From NCBI GenBank assembly GCA_947365485.1, contig CANAXK010000001.1, forward strand, positions 1 through 24,069: 24,069 bases of DNA, in the 5' to 3' direction. The stretch comes from an uncultured bacterium (GTDB lineage: Bacteria > Cyanobacteriota > Vampirovibrionia > Gastranaerophilales > Gastranaerophilaceae). The translations under genes and the position numbers were made by a program. Shown in pieces: positions 1 through 6,132 of the stretch. How positions within the stretch are numbered: position 1 is the stretch's first letter; the number at the start of each line of letters is the position of its first letter. The notes beneath the pieces were generated by a model. The model had not been told where the DNA came from and ran no database searches. It worked only from the letters and a program-made list of their open reading frames with translations.

Positions 1-1231
1 CGAGGCTGTACCAGAATCCGAGCAGGTTGAGTTTGTATTTAAGCCCTAGTAAGCAGCCGAGCGGGATTGATACGAGCCAGTAGGCTATGAAGTTTGCAAT
101 CATAACAATACTTGTCTGCTTAATACCTCTGAATACGCCGGCAAGTGCGACTTGCAGCCCGTCAAATACCTGAAACGCGCAAAGCACGTACACAATCGGT
201 ATGCAAACGCTTATCAATTCTTTATCATCAGTAAAAAGTTTTATCAAAAATTCAGGGAACAATCCAACGCATATTGCTGAGCAGCTCATGAACGCAACGC
301 AAATCCAGATTCCTGTAAACGCGTATTTCTTAAGCGATTTGTAATACTTTGCTCCGTTTGCAAACCCGACTTTGACAGCTGTTGCGTTTGAGATTGCAAG
401 TGGTACCATAAAAGATACGCTGGTTAGTGTGCAAACAATGTTATGCGCAGCTGCATATATTCCGGAAATCCTGCCTAGGATTACGGTAATCGCGTTGAAC
501 CCGATAAACTCAATCATAACCGCAAGTGAGGATGGCATGCCGACTTTTATCAAGTCCTTGTAATAATTTTTGTCCTTATGGTGTTTGATTTTAACTTTTT
601 TGTAGCAGTACAAGAAAAGCACGATTCCCATAAAATATCGTGTAATAAGGCTCGCAATCGCAAGCCCTATAACTCCGAGCTCCGGAATCGGCCCGAATCC
701 GAATACGAAAATTATATTAAGTATTACATTTACGAAAATACAAAACACAGTTAGAATATTCGGAAACACAACGATTTCGAATGCTTGCAAAAATTCTTTT
801 GCCATACAGTGCAGATATGCACCAAATATCGAAAAAGTTGTCACAAAAAAGTACTCTTTTATATGCGGAACAAGCTTTGCTTCAAATCCGAGCAGGTCAA
901 TAAGCGGGATTGAGGCAAGAATTATTATTGAGGTTATTACAGAGAGCCCTGTGGCAAACTTCAAAGACGGATAAAAATATTTTTCCGGTTCTTTGCCTGC
1001 TCCGCGGTAGTTGGAAAGTATTGCTGAAATACTAATCAGAATCCCGATTCCAAACATCATAATGCAATTGAGTATCGCGGTTGCAATGCTGATTGCTGCA
1101 AGCGTGTCAGTCGAGTGTCTTCCGGCAACTATAACATCTCCGACCCCAATCATTATGAAACCGAGATTTCCCAGGATTATCGGGCCCGCGATGTTTATAA
1201 TATCTCTGAAATAAAAATTTTTAACTAGCAT
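1..1231 (-). CDS. MATE family multidrug/sodium antiporter (3' end beyond window)
   Basis: I translated this minus-strand frame by eye: it is open from an ATG at 1231 to the left edge, giving about 410 residues with no stop. The protein is almost entirely hydrophobic helices. It begins with a short basic stretch, then a segment containing GPIILGNLGFIMIGVGD. Near its visible C-terminus it has FDGLQVALAGVFRGIKQT, which resembles the conserved second-half segment of MATE (NorM/DinF-like) exporters. MATE proteins have 12 membrane helices and about 440-460 residues, so roughly 30-50 residues are missing. The family exports cationic drugs or metabolites in exchange for Na+ or H+. No Shine-Dalgarno is visible; a TACAAT sits six bases before the ATG on the coding strand, so the start may be leaderless, but I see no convincing -35. 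The gene is divergent from the riboswitch-led operon. Substrate unknown. Confidence 0.88.
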   Translation of the reverse strand, partial: MLVKNFYFRDIINIAGPIILGNLGFIMIGVGDVIVAGRHSTDTLAAISIATAILNCIMMFGIGILISISAILSNYRGAGKEPEKYFYPSLKFATGLSVITSIIILASIPLIDLLGFEAKLVPHIKEYFFVTTFSIFGAYLHCMAKEFLQAFEIVVFPNILTVFCIFVNVILNIIFVFGFGPIPELGVIGLAIASLITRYFMGIVLFLYCYKKVKIKHHKDKNYYKDLIKVGMPSSLAVMIEFIGFNAITVILGRISGIYAAAHNIVCTLTSVSFMVPLAISNATAVKVGFANGAKYYKSLKKYAFTGIWICVAFMSCSAICVGLFPEFLIKLFTDDKELISVCIPIVYVLCAFQVFDGLQVALAGVFRGIKQTSIVMIANFIAYWLVSIPLGCLLGLKYKLNLLGFWYSL

Positions 1232-1238
1232 AAAATAA

Positions 1239-1267
1239 TTGTACTACAAACCTGCTTATGATATAAC
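1239..1267 (+). promoter_or_regulatory. Predicted sigma70-type promoter for the riboswitch operon
   Basis: TTGTAC (1239-1244) and TATAAC (1262-1267) are separated by 17 bases, a near-consensus housekeeping promoter. Transcription would start near 1274, just before the cobalamin riboswitch, which fits it as the source of the leader RNA. It overlaps the upstream region of the divergent MATE gene. Confidence 0.6.
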
Positions 1268-1280
1268 TGAAATGTAAACT

Positions 1281-1389
1281 AAATACGAGGAAACAACGGT
1301 GAAACTCCGTGACTGTGCCGCAACCGTTATAGCCGGAATACTCTTATGGGGTAATATCCCCGCAACAATACTTCGGGTCAAAGTATTGC
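1281..1389 (+). ncRNA. Cobalamin (B12) riboswitch aptamer
   Basis: The stretch carries the conserved core of the cobalamin riboswitch family (RF00174-like). It has a GAGGAA segment (1287-1292), the CGGTGAAACTCCG hairpin (1297-1309), then GACTGTGCCGCAACCGTTA (1311-1329), matching the family pattern GGTGaAAxTCC...CtGxxCCGCaACxGT. It continues with AGCCGGAATAC (1331-1341), in the place of the L5 kissing loop. A small GGGG/CCCC hairpin (1348-1361) and an 8-bp hairpin (1366-1388, loop CGGGTCA) follow. The peripheral P7-P11 arm of large variants appears absent, so it resembles the short class-II form. It faces the two unrecognised plus-strand genes, so adenosyl-, methyl- or hydroxocobalamin would control them. 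The core is seen directly; the class and ligand form are inference. Confidence 0.88.
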
Positions 1390-1425
1390 AAAACTTTCCC
1401 GTTGTCTGAATAGGGAAGGTTTTTT
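1390..1425 (+). terminator. Riboswitch expression platform: terminator / SD-sequestering hairpin
   Basis: AAAACTTTCCC (1390-1400) pairs with GGGAAGGTTTT (1413-1423): 11 bp with one G-U wobble, a 12-base loop, and a run of T ending at 1425. It has the form of an intrinsic terminator, but its right arm also contains GGGAAGG, the only good Shine-Dalgarno for the TTG start at 1430. The riboswitch could therefore act on termination, on translation, or both. GGGTCAAAG (1375-1383) can pair with CTTTCCC (1394-1400) with a 2-base bulge and would be a natural antiterminator. Confidence 0.65.
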
Positions 1426-1429
1426 AGTA

Positions 1430-2101
1430 TTGGCAAACGCTGTACAACAGGTTAATAAAATGAACGCAGGACTCTGCCCGCACGGGCTCCCACCGGGAGC
1501 CTGTCCAATCTGCTCCAACATGGGCGGAGGAGGCGGAAGTAGGGTTGGTGAACGGCCGCAAAAAGCAGGTGAGATGAGTTATCATCAGTGTGCGATGATT
1601 GGCGCAATGATGAAGGCGCGCGCAGCGCGCCTTGAAAACCATGAAAAGAACCTTCAGGCGCATGCCGAAGCCATGCTCCAATTTCAGGAAAACCTGAACA
1701 AGATGGCTCAAAAAATGCTCGTTTTTGCGCAGCAGATTTCAAACAGCTTTATTTTAAAACCTGTTGCGTTTACAATAAAGAATATCGTCGTTCCAATCAT
1801 AAACATTGTGAAGAATATTCCGAACATTGCTGCACAAATCAAACAGAAGTTTGTGGATATTCAGGACAAGCTTAACGCAATCTTTGGCGAGGCAAAAGCG
1901 TTTGTGGAAAAAAAGATTTCCGAGCTTGTAAGCACAGTAAAATCGAAGCTTGAAGGCTTGTTCAAGATTTTTAAGAAACAAAATGCAGATGATGATGACA
2001 CCAAAGTAGACGACGATAAAAAGATTTTTAACCTGAAAACAATTATTCACAAGATTTGGAAAAAGAAAAAGGATGATACCGAAGATAAATCAGGATCTTG
2101 A
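1430..2101 (+). CDS. Unrecognised Cys-motif coiled-coil protein under B12 riboswitch control
   Basis: I do not recognise this 223-residue protein. Near its N-terminus is the compact motif CPHGLPPGACPIC (residues 16-28), followed by a Gly-rich spacer and a fourth Cys (C55). These could form a small metal-binding knuckle. Residues about 55-185 are Ala/Gln/Lys/Glu-rich and look helical or amphipathic, and the tail is highly charged with Asp and Lys runs. No signal peptide is evident. The TTG start at 1430 is favoured by GGGAAGG at 1413-1419, ten bases upstream. An ATG at 1460 with a weaker CAGG upstream would shorten it by ten residues and keep the Cys motif. It is the first gene after the cobalamin riboswitch and is immediately followed by, or overlaps, the membrane-protein gene, so the two probably act together. 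Function unknown. Confidence 0.8.
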   Translation: MANAVQQVNKMNAGLCPHGLPPGACPICSNMGGGGGSRVGERPQKAGEMSYHQCAMIGAMMKARAARLENHEKNLQAHAEAMLQFQENLNKMAQKMLVFAQQISNSFILKPVAFTIKNIVVPIINIVKNIPNIAAQIKQKFVDIQDKLNAIFGEAKAFVEKKISELVSTVKSKLEGLFKIFKKQNADDDDTKVDDDKKIFNLKTIIHKIWKKKKDDTEDKSGS

Positions 2102-3542
2102 ATCTTCAAGACACCAGAAAAACATGACAAATACGCAAAAACGTAATGATACCTATGTGAAAGAAGGTATTATTGTAAACTCCTATGTAAAAGACCCTCT
2201 GCTTTCCCTTGACGAGACCTGCGATACTCTTGTAATTTCAAATACGAAAATCGATTTACCCCAAAAACTTTACGAAAAAGAGGTGAAAAACACAAATCCA
2301 ATTCTTCCTCTTTGCGTTGCTACTGTCGGGGTGATGGGCTTGCTCGGTGGGTTTACGGCAATGATGAAAAAGTTTTCCAAGGGCAAACTTGATTCTTCAA
2401 AGGAGTATTTGCTTCCAGGGTTAACCAGAAATCATTGTATTAACGACGAGATTCATCAGAGCATTTTTTCAATGATTCAGTCTCCTAACCGAAAAACCAT
2501 TCTCGCTTCGATTGGCATAATCACGCTCGGCTCAATGGGGTTTATGGGCAAAATCTTTATTGACGGGCTAAAAGAAGTCTGGGTTAAGAAAAAAGAGGCT
2601 GATATACAGAAAAATTTACAGGAAAACCTTATTGAGGTCGAAACCCAGTCATTTTCCGGAAAAATCCAGATTATAAGAAGTATGCTATCATCAAAAGCCA
2701 AAATTTTCTCATCAGAATTAGCGTTTCAGGGCAAGAAAAAAGAGACAGAAACCAAAAATAACAACCTTCTTTGGTTTGGCGGACTCACGCTGCTCGCGAT
2801 TCTCGGGCTCGGGTATTTTTCTGCAAGGAATATCAGAAAGAGCGATGAGTTTATTCGAAACGGGATTAAGAACACAAAAACCGGAATCGATAATGTCATA
2901 AACGAGTTTAATTCAGGAAAACCGCTTAACAATTTGCAGGGACATAACGGCGAAATCCTTTCAGGAAAAGAGGCGTACAAACTTCTTATTGAAAACATGC
3001 TGGAATCAATTTATGCACGTCCCGAGGATATTGAAAAAGCTGTAAGAAAGCTGAACCTGCCGGAGGCTGAAAAGAGTGAATTTATTAAACACCTGAACGA
3101 CAGCATGAATCAGGCGACAGAAAAGGTCAGCCCGATGATGGGCGGAACCGGCAGAAACAAGATTACGTATTTTTCGCACGTAAACGACTACCTATCATTC
3201 TTCTACGATTGGCTTATGAACCCTAAAAACCCGCAGTTCAAGAACCTCTTCTTTGGAATTGCTGGAATTTCAGCTCTTGCTTATGGCGGAAAAGCCGCCG
3301 CAGAGGCTGTAAAAGAGGTTCAGGTTAAAAAGTACAACGCTGATATTGAACTTAATCTCCAAAAACGCCTTGTCTCAACCGAGCTGCGTAATTTTAAGGC
3401 TAAAAAAGAGTCGGCAATCGAGCCTCTGTGCGAGGAGTTTATGAAACAAAAGAGTGAAGGCAAATCAAAAGAGGAGCTGAAAATCATCGCGGATAATATT
3501 CTGTTTGAAATCAAAAACGGGCCGCCGTTTGTATACAGCTAG
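2073..3542 (+). CDS. Unrecognised membrane protein with an internal duplication, second gene of the B12-riboswitch operon
   Basis: This is a 489-residue protein of unknown function. If the ATG at 2073 is used it overlaps the upstream gene by 29 bases. An internal ATG at 2124 (residue 18) would leave a 22-base gap, and neither start has a strong Shine-Dalgarno. Four hydrophobic segments are visible at about residues 76-95, 148-165, 230-248 and 391-410. Segments two and four are each followed by a similar charged helix: KEVWVKKKEADIQKNLQENL and KEVQVKKYNADIELNLQKRL. This marks a duplicated unit of about 65 residues (one membrane helix plus amphipathic stalk). The remainder is hydrophilic and probably helical. 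It may anchor or partner the Cys-motif protein. It could be a B12-responsive surface or transport accessory component, but nothing in the sequence identifies a substrate. Confidence 0.82.
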   Translation: MIPKINQDLESSRHQKNMTNTQKRNDTYVKEGIIVNSYVKDPLLSLDETCDTLVISNTKIDLPQKLYEKEVKNTNPILPLCVATVGVMGLLGGFTAMMKKFSKGKLDSSKEYLLPGLTRNHCINDEIHQSIFSMIQSPNRKTILASIGIITLGSMGFMGKIFIDGLKEVWVKKKEADIQKNLQENLIEVETQSFSGKIQIIRSMLSSKAKIFSSELAFQGKKKETETKNNNLLWFGGLTLLAILGLGYFSARNIRKSDEFIRNGIKNTKTGIDNVINEFNSGKPLNNLQGHNGEILSGKEAYKLLIENMLESIYARPEDIEKAVRKLNLPEAEKSEFIKHLNDSMNQATEKVSPMMGGTGRNKITYFSHVNDYLSFFYDWLMNPKNPQFKNLFFGIAGISALAYGGKAAAEAVKEVQVKKYNADIELNLQKRLVSTELRNFKAKKESAIEPLCEEFMKQKSEGKSKEELKIIADNILFEIKNGPPFVYS

Positions 3543-3588
3543 CATCGTTTCCTCCCTGGATGTGGAGGGTTAGGGTGGGGTGCAGCCT
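3543..3588 (+). other. GC-rich hairpin spacer, possible dispersed repeat or terminator
   Basis: The gap between two convergent genes holds CCTCC (3551-3555) and GGAGG (3564-3568) with an 8-base loop, followed by the G-rich TTAGGGTGGGGTGCAGCC. It is much richer in G than its surroundings. No T-tract follows on the plus strand, so it is not a classical intrinsic terminator. I recall similar CCTCC...GGAGGGTTAGGGTGGGG strings as dispersed intergenic repeats in other bacteria, but could not check copy number. Confidence 0.35.
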
Positions 3589-5013
3589 CTATATTAATAC
3601 TTCCTTCTCATTTTTATACGTCACATACCCTAAAGGCGCAGCAGGCGGTTTTCTTAAAAATTTTGCTTTTGTGTAAATCACACCAACCTTTGAAGGCTGT
3701 GCTGCTGATGAGTACCCGCGCGCAAGCTTGCAACACTCAAACAAAACCTCATCATCCGGCTCTTTTTCGTTTACCCTCAATAAGACGTGAGAGCCTGCAC
3801 ACAACCTTGTGTGGAACCAGTAATCCTCATCCCGCGCAAGCTTTGATACGATAAAATCATTCTGTTTGTTGTTGCGTCCGATATAAACATCAAATCCCTT
3901 TATATCAAGCTTGAGAATCTCTGATTTTTCCTGCTTCTTAGGCTTAATGTTGTCCACACCGAGCTCTGACTTGATTTCCTCAAGCTCCGCGATTGAGTTT
4001 GAAGATTCAATGCTGTACAACACATTTTCCAGATACTCGCGCTCAATATTTAGCCCGCTCAATATCTCAACAGATTTCTCTTTTGTGGTCTTTGATTTTG
4101 TGTAAAGCTTGTAATACCGCTGCGCGTTCTCATTAAGGCTCTTTGTCTCATCAAGCTCTATTGTAATGTTCTGGTTGTTGATGTAGTCAAAAACTTCTAT
4201 CTCTTTTGCATAATCACATTTCTGATAAAGATTCGCTGTCAGAAGCTCGCCATAAAGCTTGTATTTTTCAGTATTATCCCTCTTTTTAAGCAGCGCAGAA
4301 ATCTTATCAATAGAGTTCTTAACTTTCTTGAGCTTTGGCTGAACAACAGCTTGAAGCTTTGACTTCTCACTCTTAACATTTACCCCGTACTGAATCCTTG
4401 AATAATAATCATCAAGCATTTTGTTAATGGAAACAGGCTCGCTGTAATTCTTTTGAAGCTCCTGATATAAAGGCTTTCCAATCTTGTCTCTGTCATTAAC
4501 TACCGGAGGGTAAATATACTTTAAGCCGCCCTGCAATTCTCTGTACCGGCTCTTTTCAGGCCCGACATTGTGCGCGCAGCCGATAATAACAGAGCTTTCT
4601 CTGTCATAAAGTATGACATTGGAGTGTTTTCCCATAAGCTCAATTGCGAGGCATAAAGAGCGGCTTTGAGAAAACTCGTCCATAATCTCAAAATGCAGCT
4701 CAAGAATCCTTTCGTTTTCCACAACAAGCGCGTCAGATATCCGGCAGCCTTCGAGGTATTTTCTTAGAAGCATGCAAAACATTGGAGGCTGCTTCGGGGT
4801 TTTCAGGGCTCTAAGGTCGTTTTCCATAAACGCAATGTGGTACATTTGAGGGTTAATGTTTATGTACAATTTTCTGCTCTCGCCGTTGTTTCTTATAGAG
4901 AACACAAAATCGCGCCTTGTCGGCTGCTGAATTTTTTGCAGACGCGCACCAATAAGAAAATCGAGGTTTTCATCCCAAAAGGCTTTGAGGGTTAAAAAAT
5001 CAACATTAATCAT
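3589..5013 (-). CDS. rqcH: RqcH / NFACT family ribosome quality-control protein
   Basis: The 474-residue protein has the NFACT architecture. An N-terminal NFACT-N domain (about 1-170) contains PPMFCMLLRKYLEGC (77-90) and MGKHSNVILYD. A middle coiled-coil region contains LYGELLTANLYQ. A C-terminal NFACT-R domain (about 365-474) contains GRNNKQNDFI and ARDEDYWFHT...GSHV. RqcH binds stalled 50S subunits carrying peptidyl-tRNA and recruits tRNA-Ala to add degradation-marking alanine tails. It is shorter than the roughly 570-residue Bacillus protein, losing mostly linker and extreme C-terminal sequence. Where Bacillus RqcH has its essential Asp-Arg pair, this protein appears to have Glu101-Arg102. 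The ATG overlaps the stop of the upstream small secreted-protein gene (TAATG), suggesting translational coupling. A GGGGAAG lies just upstream as its Shine-Dalgarno. Confidence 0.9.
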   Translation of the reverse strand: MINVDFLTLKAFWDENLDFLIGARLQKIQQPTRRDFVFSIRNNGESRKLYININPQMYHIAFMENDLRALKTPKQPPMFCMLLRKYLEGCRISDALVVENERILELHFEIMDEFSQSRSLCLAIELMGKHSNVILYDRESSVIIGCAHNVGPEKSRYRELQGGLKYIYPPVVNDRDKIGKPLYQELQKNYSEPVSINKMLDDYYSRIQYGVNVKSEKSKLQAVVQPKLKKVKNSIDKISALLKKRDNTEKYKLYGELLTANLYQKCDYAKEIEVFDYINNQNITIELDETKSLNENAQRYYKLYTKSKTTKEKSVEILSGLNIEREYLENVLYSIESSNSIAELEEIKSELGVDNIKPKKQEKSEILKLDIKGFDVYIGRNNKQNDFIVSKLARDEDYWFHTRLCAGSHVLLRVNEKEPDDEVLFECCKLARGYSSAAQPSKVGVIYTKAKFLRKPPAAPLGYVTYKNEKEVLI

Positions 5014-5273
5014 TATCTTCCCCGATACATCTGTCTGTTGTAGTTGTACTGGTTTACAGAGTTGTTGTATGTGGAATAATCAACGCGGTTTCTGGTTGAA
5101 TAATTTGATTGCATTTGCCAGTAAGGCATCGGCTTGCTATTTACCTGTCTGTTGTAATTGTTCCGGTAAGACTGTGCCTGCATTGTTCTGTATGCTGCTG
5201 CGTTAATTGAGCCGGCGTAAACAGCGTTTGTAAGTGCAAGGATTGTAAAAATTATTATTGCCCGTTTGTTCAT
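5013..5273 (-). CDS. Small secreted Asn/Tyr/Gln-rich protein
   Basis: This 86-residue protein begins MNKR followed by a hydrophobic core (IIIFTILALTNAVYA), a typical Sec signal peptide with probable cleavage after AVYA near residue 20. The mature part is about 66 residues, strongly enriched in Asn, Tyr, Gln, Arg and Ser, with no Cys and no recognised domain; it ends with Arg/Gly. The composition suggests a disordered or sticky surface or envelope peptide. There is no Shine-Dalgarno. A TATAAT lies six bases before the ATG on the coding strand, so the mRNA is probably leaderless. Its stop overlaps the rqcH start by one base, an odd pairing of an exported peptide with a cytosolic translation factor. 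Function unknown. Confidence 0.72.
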   Translation of the reverse strand: MNKRAIIIFTILALTNAVYAGSINAAAYRTMQAQSYRNNYNRQVNSKPMPYWQMQSNYSTRNRVDYSTYNNSVNQYNYNRQMYRGR

Positions 5274-5279
5274 AACTAC

Positions 5280-5307
5280 ATTATAATAAAAAATCCGGTA
5301 ATGTCAT
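5280..5307 (-). promoter_or_regulatory. Promoter of the secreted-peptide/rqcH pair, embedded in a terminator
   Basis: On the minus strand ATGACA, a 16-base spacer and TATAAT precede the ATG at 5273 by only six bases. The spacer and -35 lie inside the terminator hairpin at 5288-5319. The expected start of transcription is at or next to the A of the ATG, giving a leaderless message. Confidence 0.6.
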
Positions 5308-5319
5308 ACCGGATTTTTT
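5288..5319 (-). terminator. Bidirectional intrinsic terminator
   Basis: AAAAAATCCGGTA (5288-5300) and TACCGGATTTTTT (5307-5319) form a perfect 13-bp stem with a 6-base loop. The T-run on the minus strand ends the transcript of the DUF4013-like membrane protein gene, whose stop is at 5340. Confidence 0.88.
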
Positions 5320-5339
5320 ATGCTTAGTTTTATATTTAA

Positions 5340-6059
5340 TTATGCTTCAACTGATTTTGCAGTAATAAGCGCGTTTACAAATGCTACGTAAGTGCTAAGA
5401 GCCGCAGCTATCAATGTTGCAATAACCATTCCGATAAAATTTCTTCCGAATAAAGTAAGCACAATGCCGGTAATTATAGCAACAGCAAAATTTACACCAA
5501 AGAATGTCCAGAAACTTTTCAAGTAGTGAGAAGTGTTCTTTTTGATAAGTTCAGCAGCTTTTTTGAACTGCAAGAATGATGTAAATGCTTCTGTAGTTGC
5601 AAATATCCAGTTCAATGCAAGTGTGTAATATGCAAGGATTAAAATCGGTATAAGTAAAACAAGTGCTCCGATTACAACAAGTATTTTAGCCTTTAGTATG
5701 CTTGCAACAAAACTAATAACAAGTGCTAGAATAGCGATTGCAAGCCCGAATGTAAGGCTTAGTATAAGAGTTGCAATTGCGAATTTAAAGCCGAGGATAA
5801 AGTTGTTTTTGAAGTTGAATATTGGCAAAACAAAGTTTTCTTTTTGTTCAATCAGAGCTTTGATGCAGGATACAACATATCCTACAGGAATCAGCATAAT
5901 AATAAGTCCTACAAGCGTTAACATAGGCATTATGAGCGATTTCTCATTAAGAGCCGCAAGGTTTGAAAAAATAGTTCCAAAGAATGCAAGAACAAAATAA
6001 GTCAATGCCTTCTGGTTAAACTTGTTGTCGTTGAACATGTAATCAAAAGCTTCTTTCAT
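5340..6059 (-). CDS. DUF4013-like polytopic membrane protein
   Basis: The 239-residue protein is dominated by hydrophobic segments, about six predicted membrane helices. The first 15 residues are hydrophilic, and a cytosolic-looking loop between helices four and five (about 155-185, with FLQFKKAAELIKKNTSHYLKS) is characteristic. The layout resembles the DUF4013 family of uncharacterised bacterial and archaeal membrane proteins, which have no established function; this assignment is from memory of the family layout and is tentative. The start is supported by AAGGAGA seven bases upstream. It has its own extended -10 promoter and lies between two terminators, so it is probably monocistronic. Confidence 0.78.
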   Translation of the reverse strand: MKEAFDYMFNDNKFNQKALTYFVLAFFGTIFSNLAALNEKSLIMPMLTLVGLIIMLIPVGYVVSCIKALIEQKENFVLPIFNFKNNFILGFKFAIATLILSLTFGLAIAILALVISFVASILKAKILVVIGALVLLIPILILAYYTLALNWIFATTEAFTSFLQFKKAAELIKKNTSHYLKSFWTFFGVNFAVAIITGIVLTLFGRNFIGMVIATLIAAALSTYVAFVNALITAKSVEA

Positions 6060-6087
6060 ATAAATCTCCTTTTCTTATTCCAAACTA

Positions 6088-6096
6088 ATTATACCA
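6088..6096 (-). promoter_or_regulatory. Extended -10 promoter element of the DUF4013-like gene
   Basis: The minus strand reads TGGTATAAT, an extended -10 (TGnTATAAT), about 29 bases upstream of the ATG. The -35 region would fall in the valS terminator hairpin and is not consensus, which the TGn extension can compensate for. Confidence 0.6.
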
Positions 6097-6098
6097 TA

Positions 6099-6127
6099 AA
6101 AAAACTCTCCAAATAGGAGAGTTTTTT
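6099..6127 (-). terminator. Intrinsic terminator of valS
   Basis: AAAAAACTCTCC (6099-6110) and GGAGAGTTTTTT (6116-6127) form a 12-bp stem with a 5-base loop. It lies five bases after the valS stop and is T-rich on both strands. Confidence 0.9.
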
Positions 6128-6132
6128 GTTGT

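Noticed and set aside
372..1214. Two plus-strand ORFs of 63 and 67 codons
   Set aside because: They are antisense shadows of the continuous MATE reading frame, which has clear family motifs.
1424..2050. Minus-strand ORFs of 95-98 codons opposite the Cys-motif gene
   Set aside because: They lie opposite a better-supported gene with riboswitch and Shine-Dalgarno, and show no protein features.
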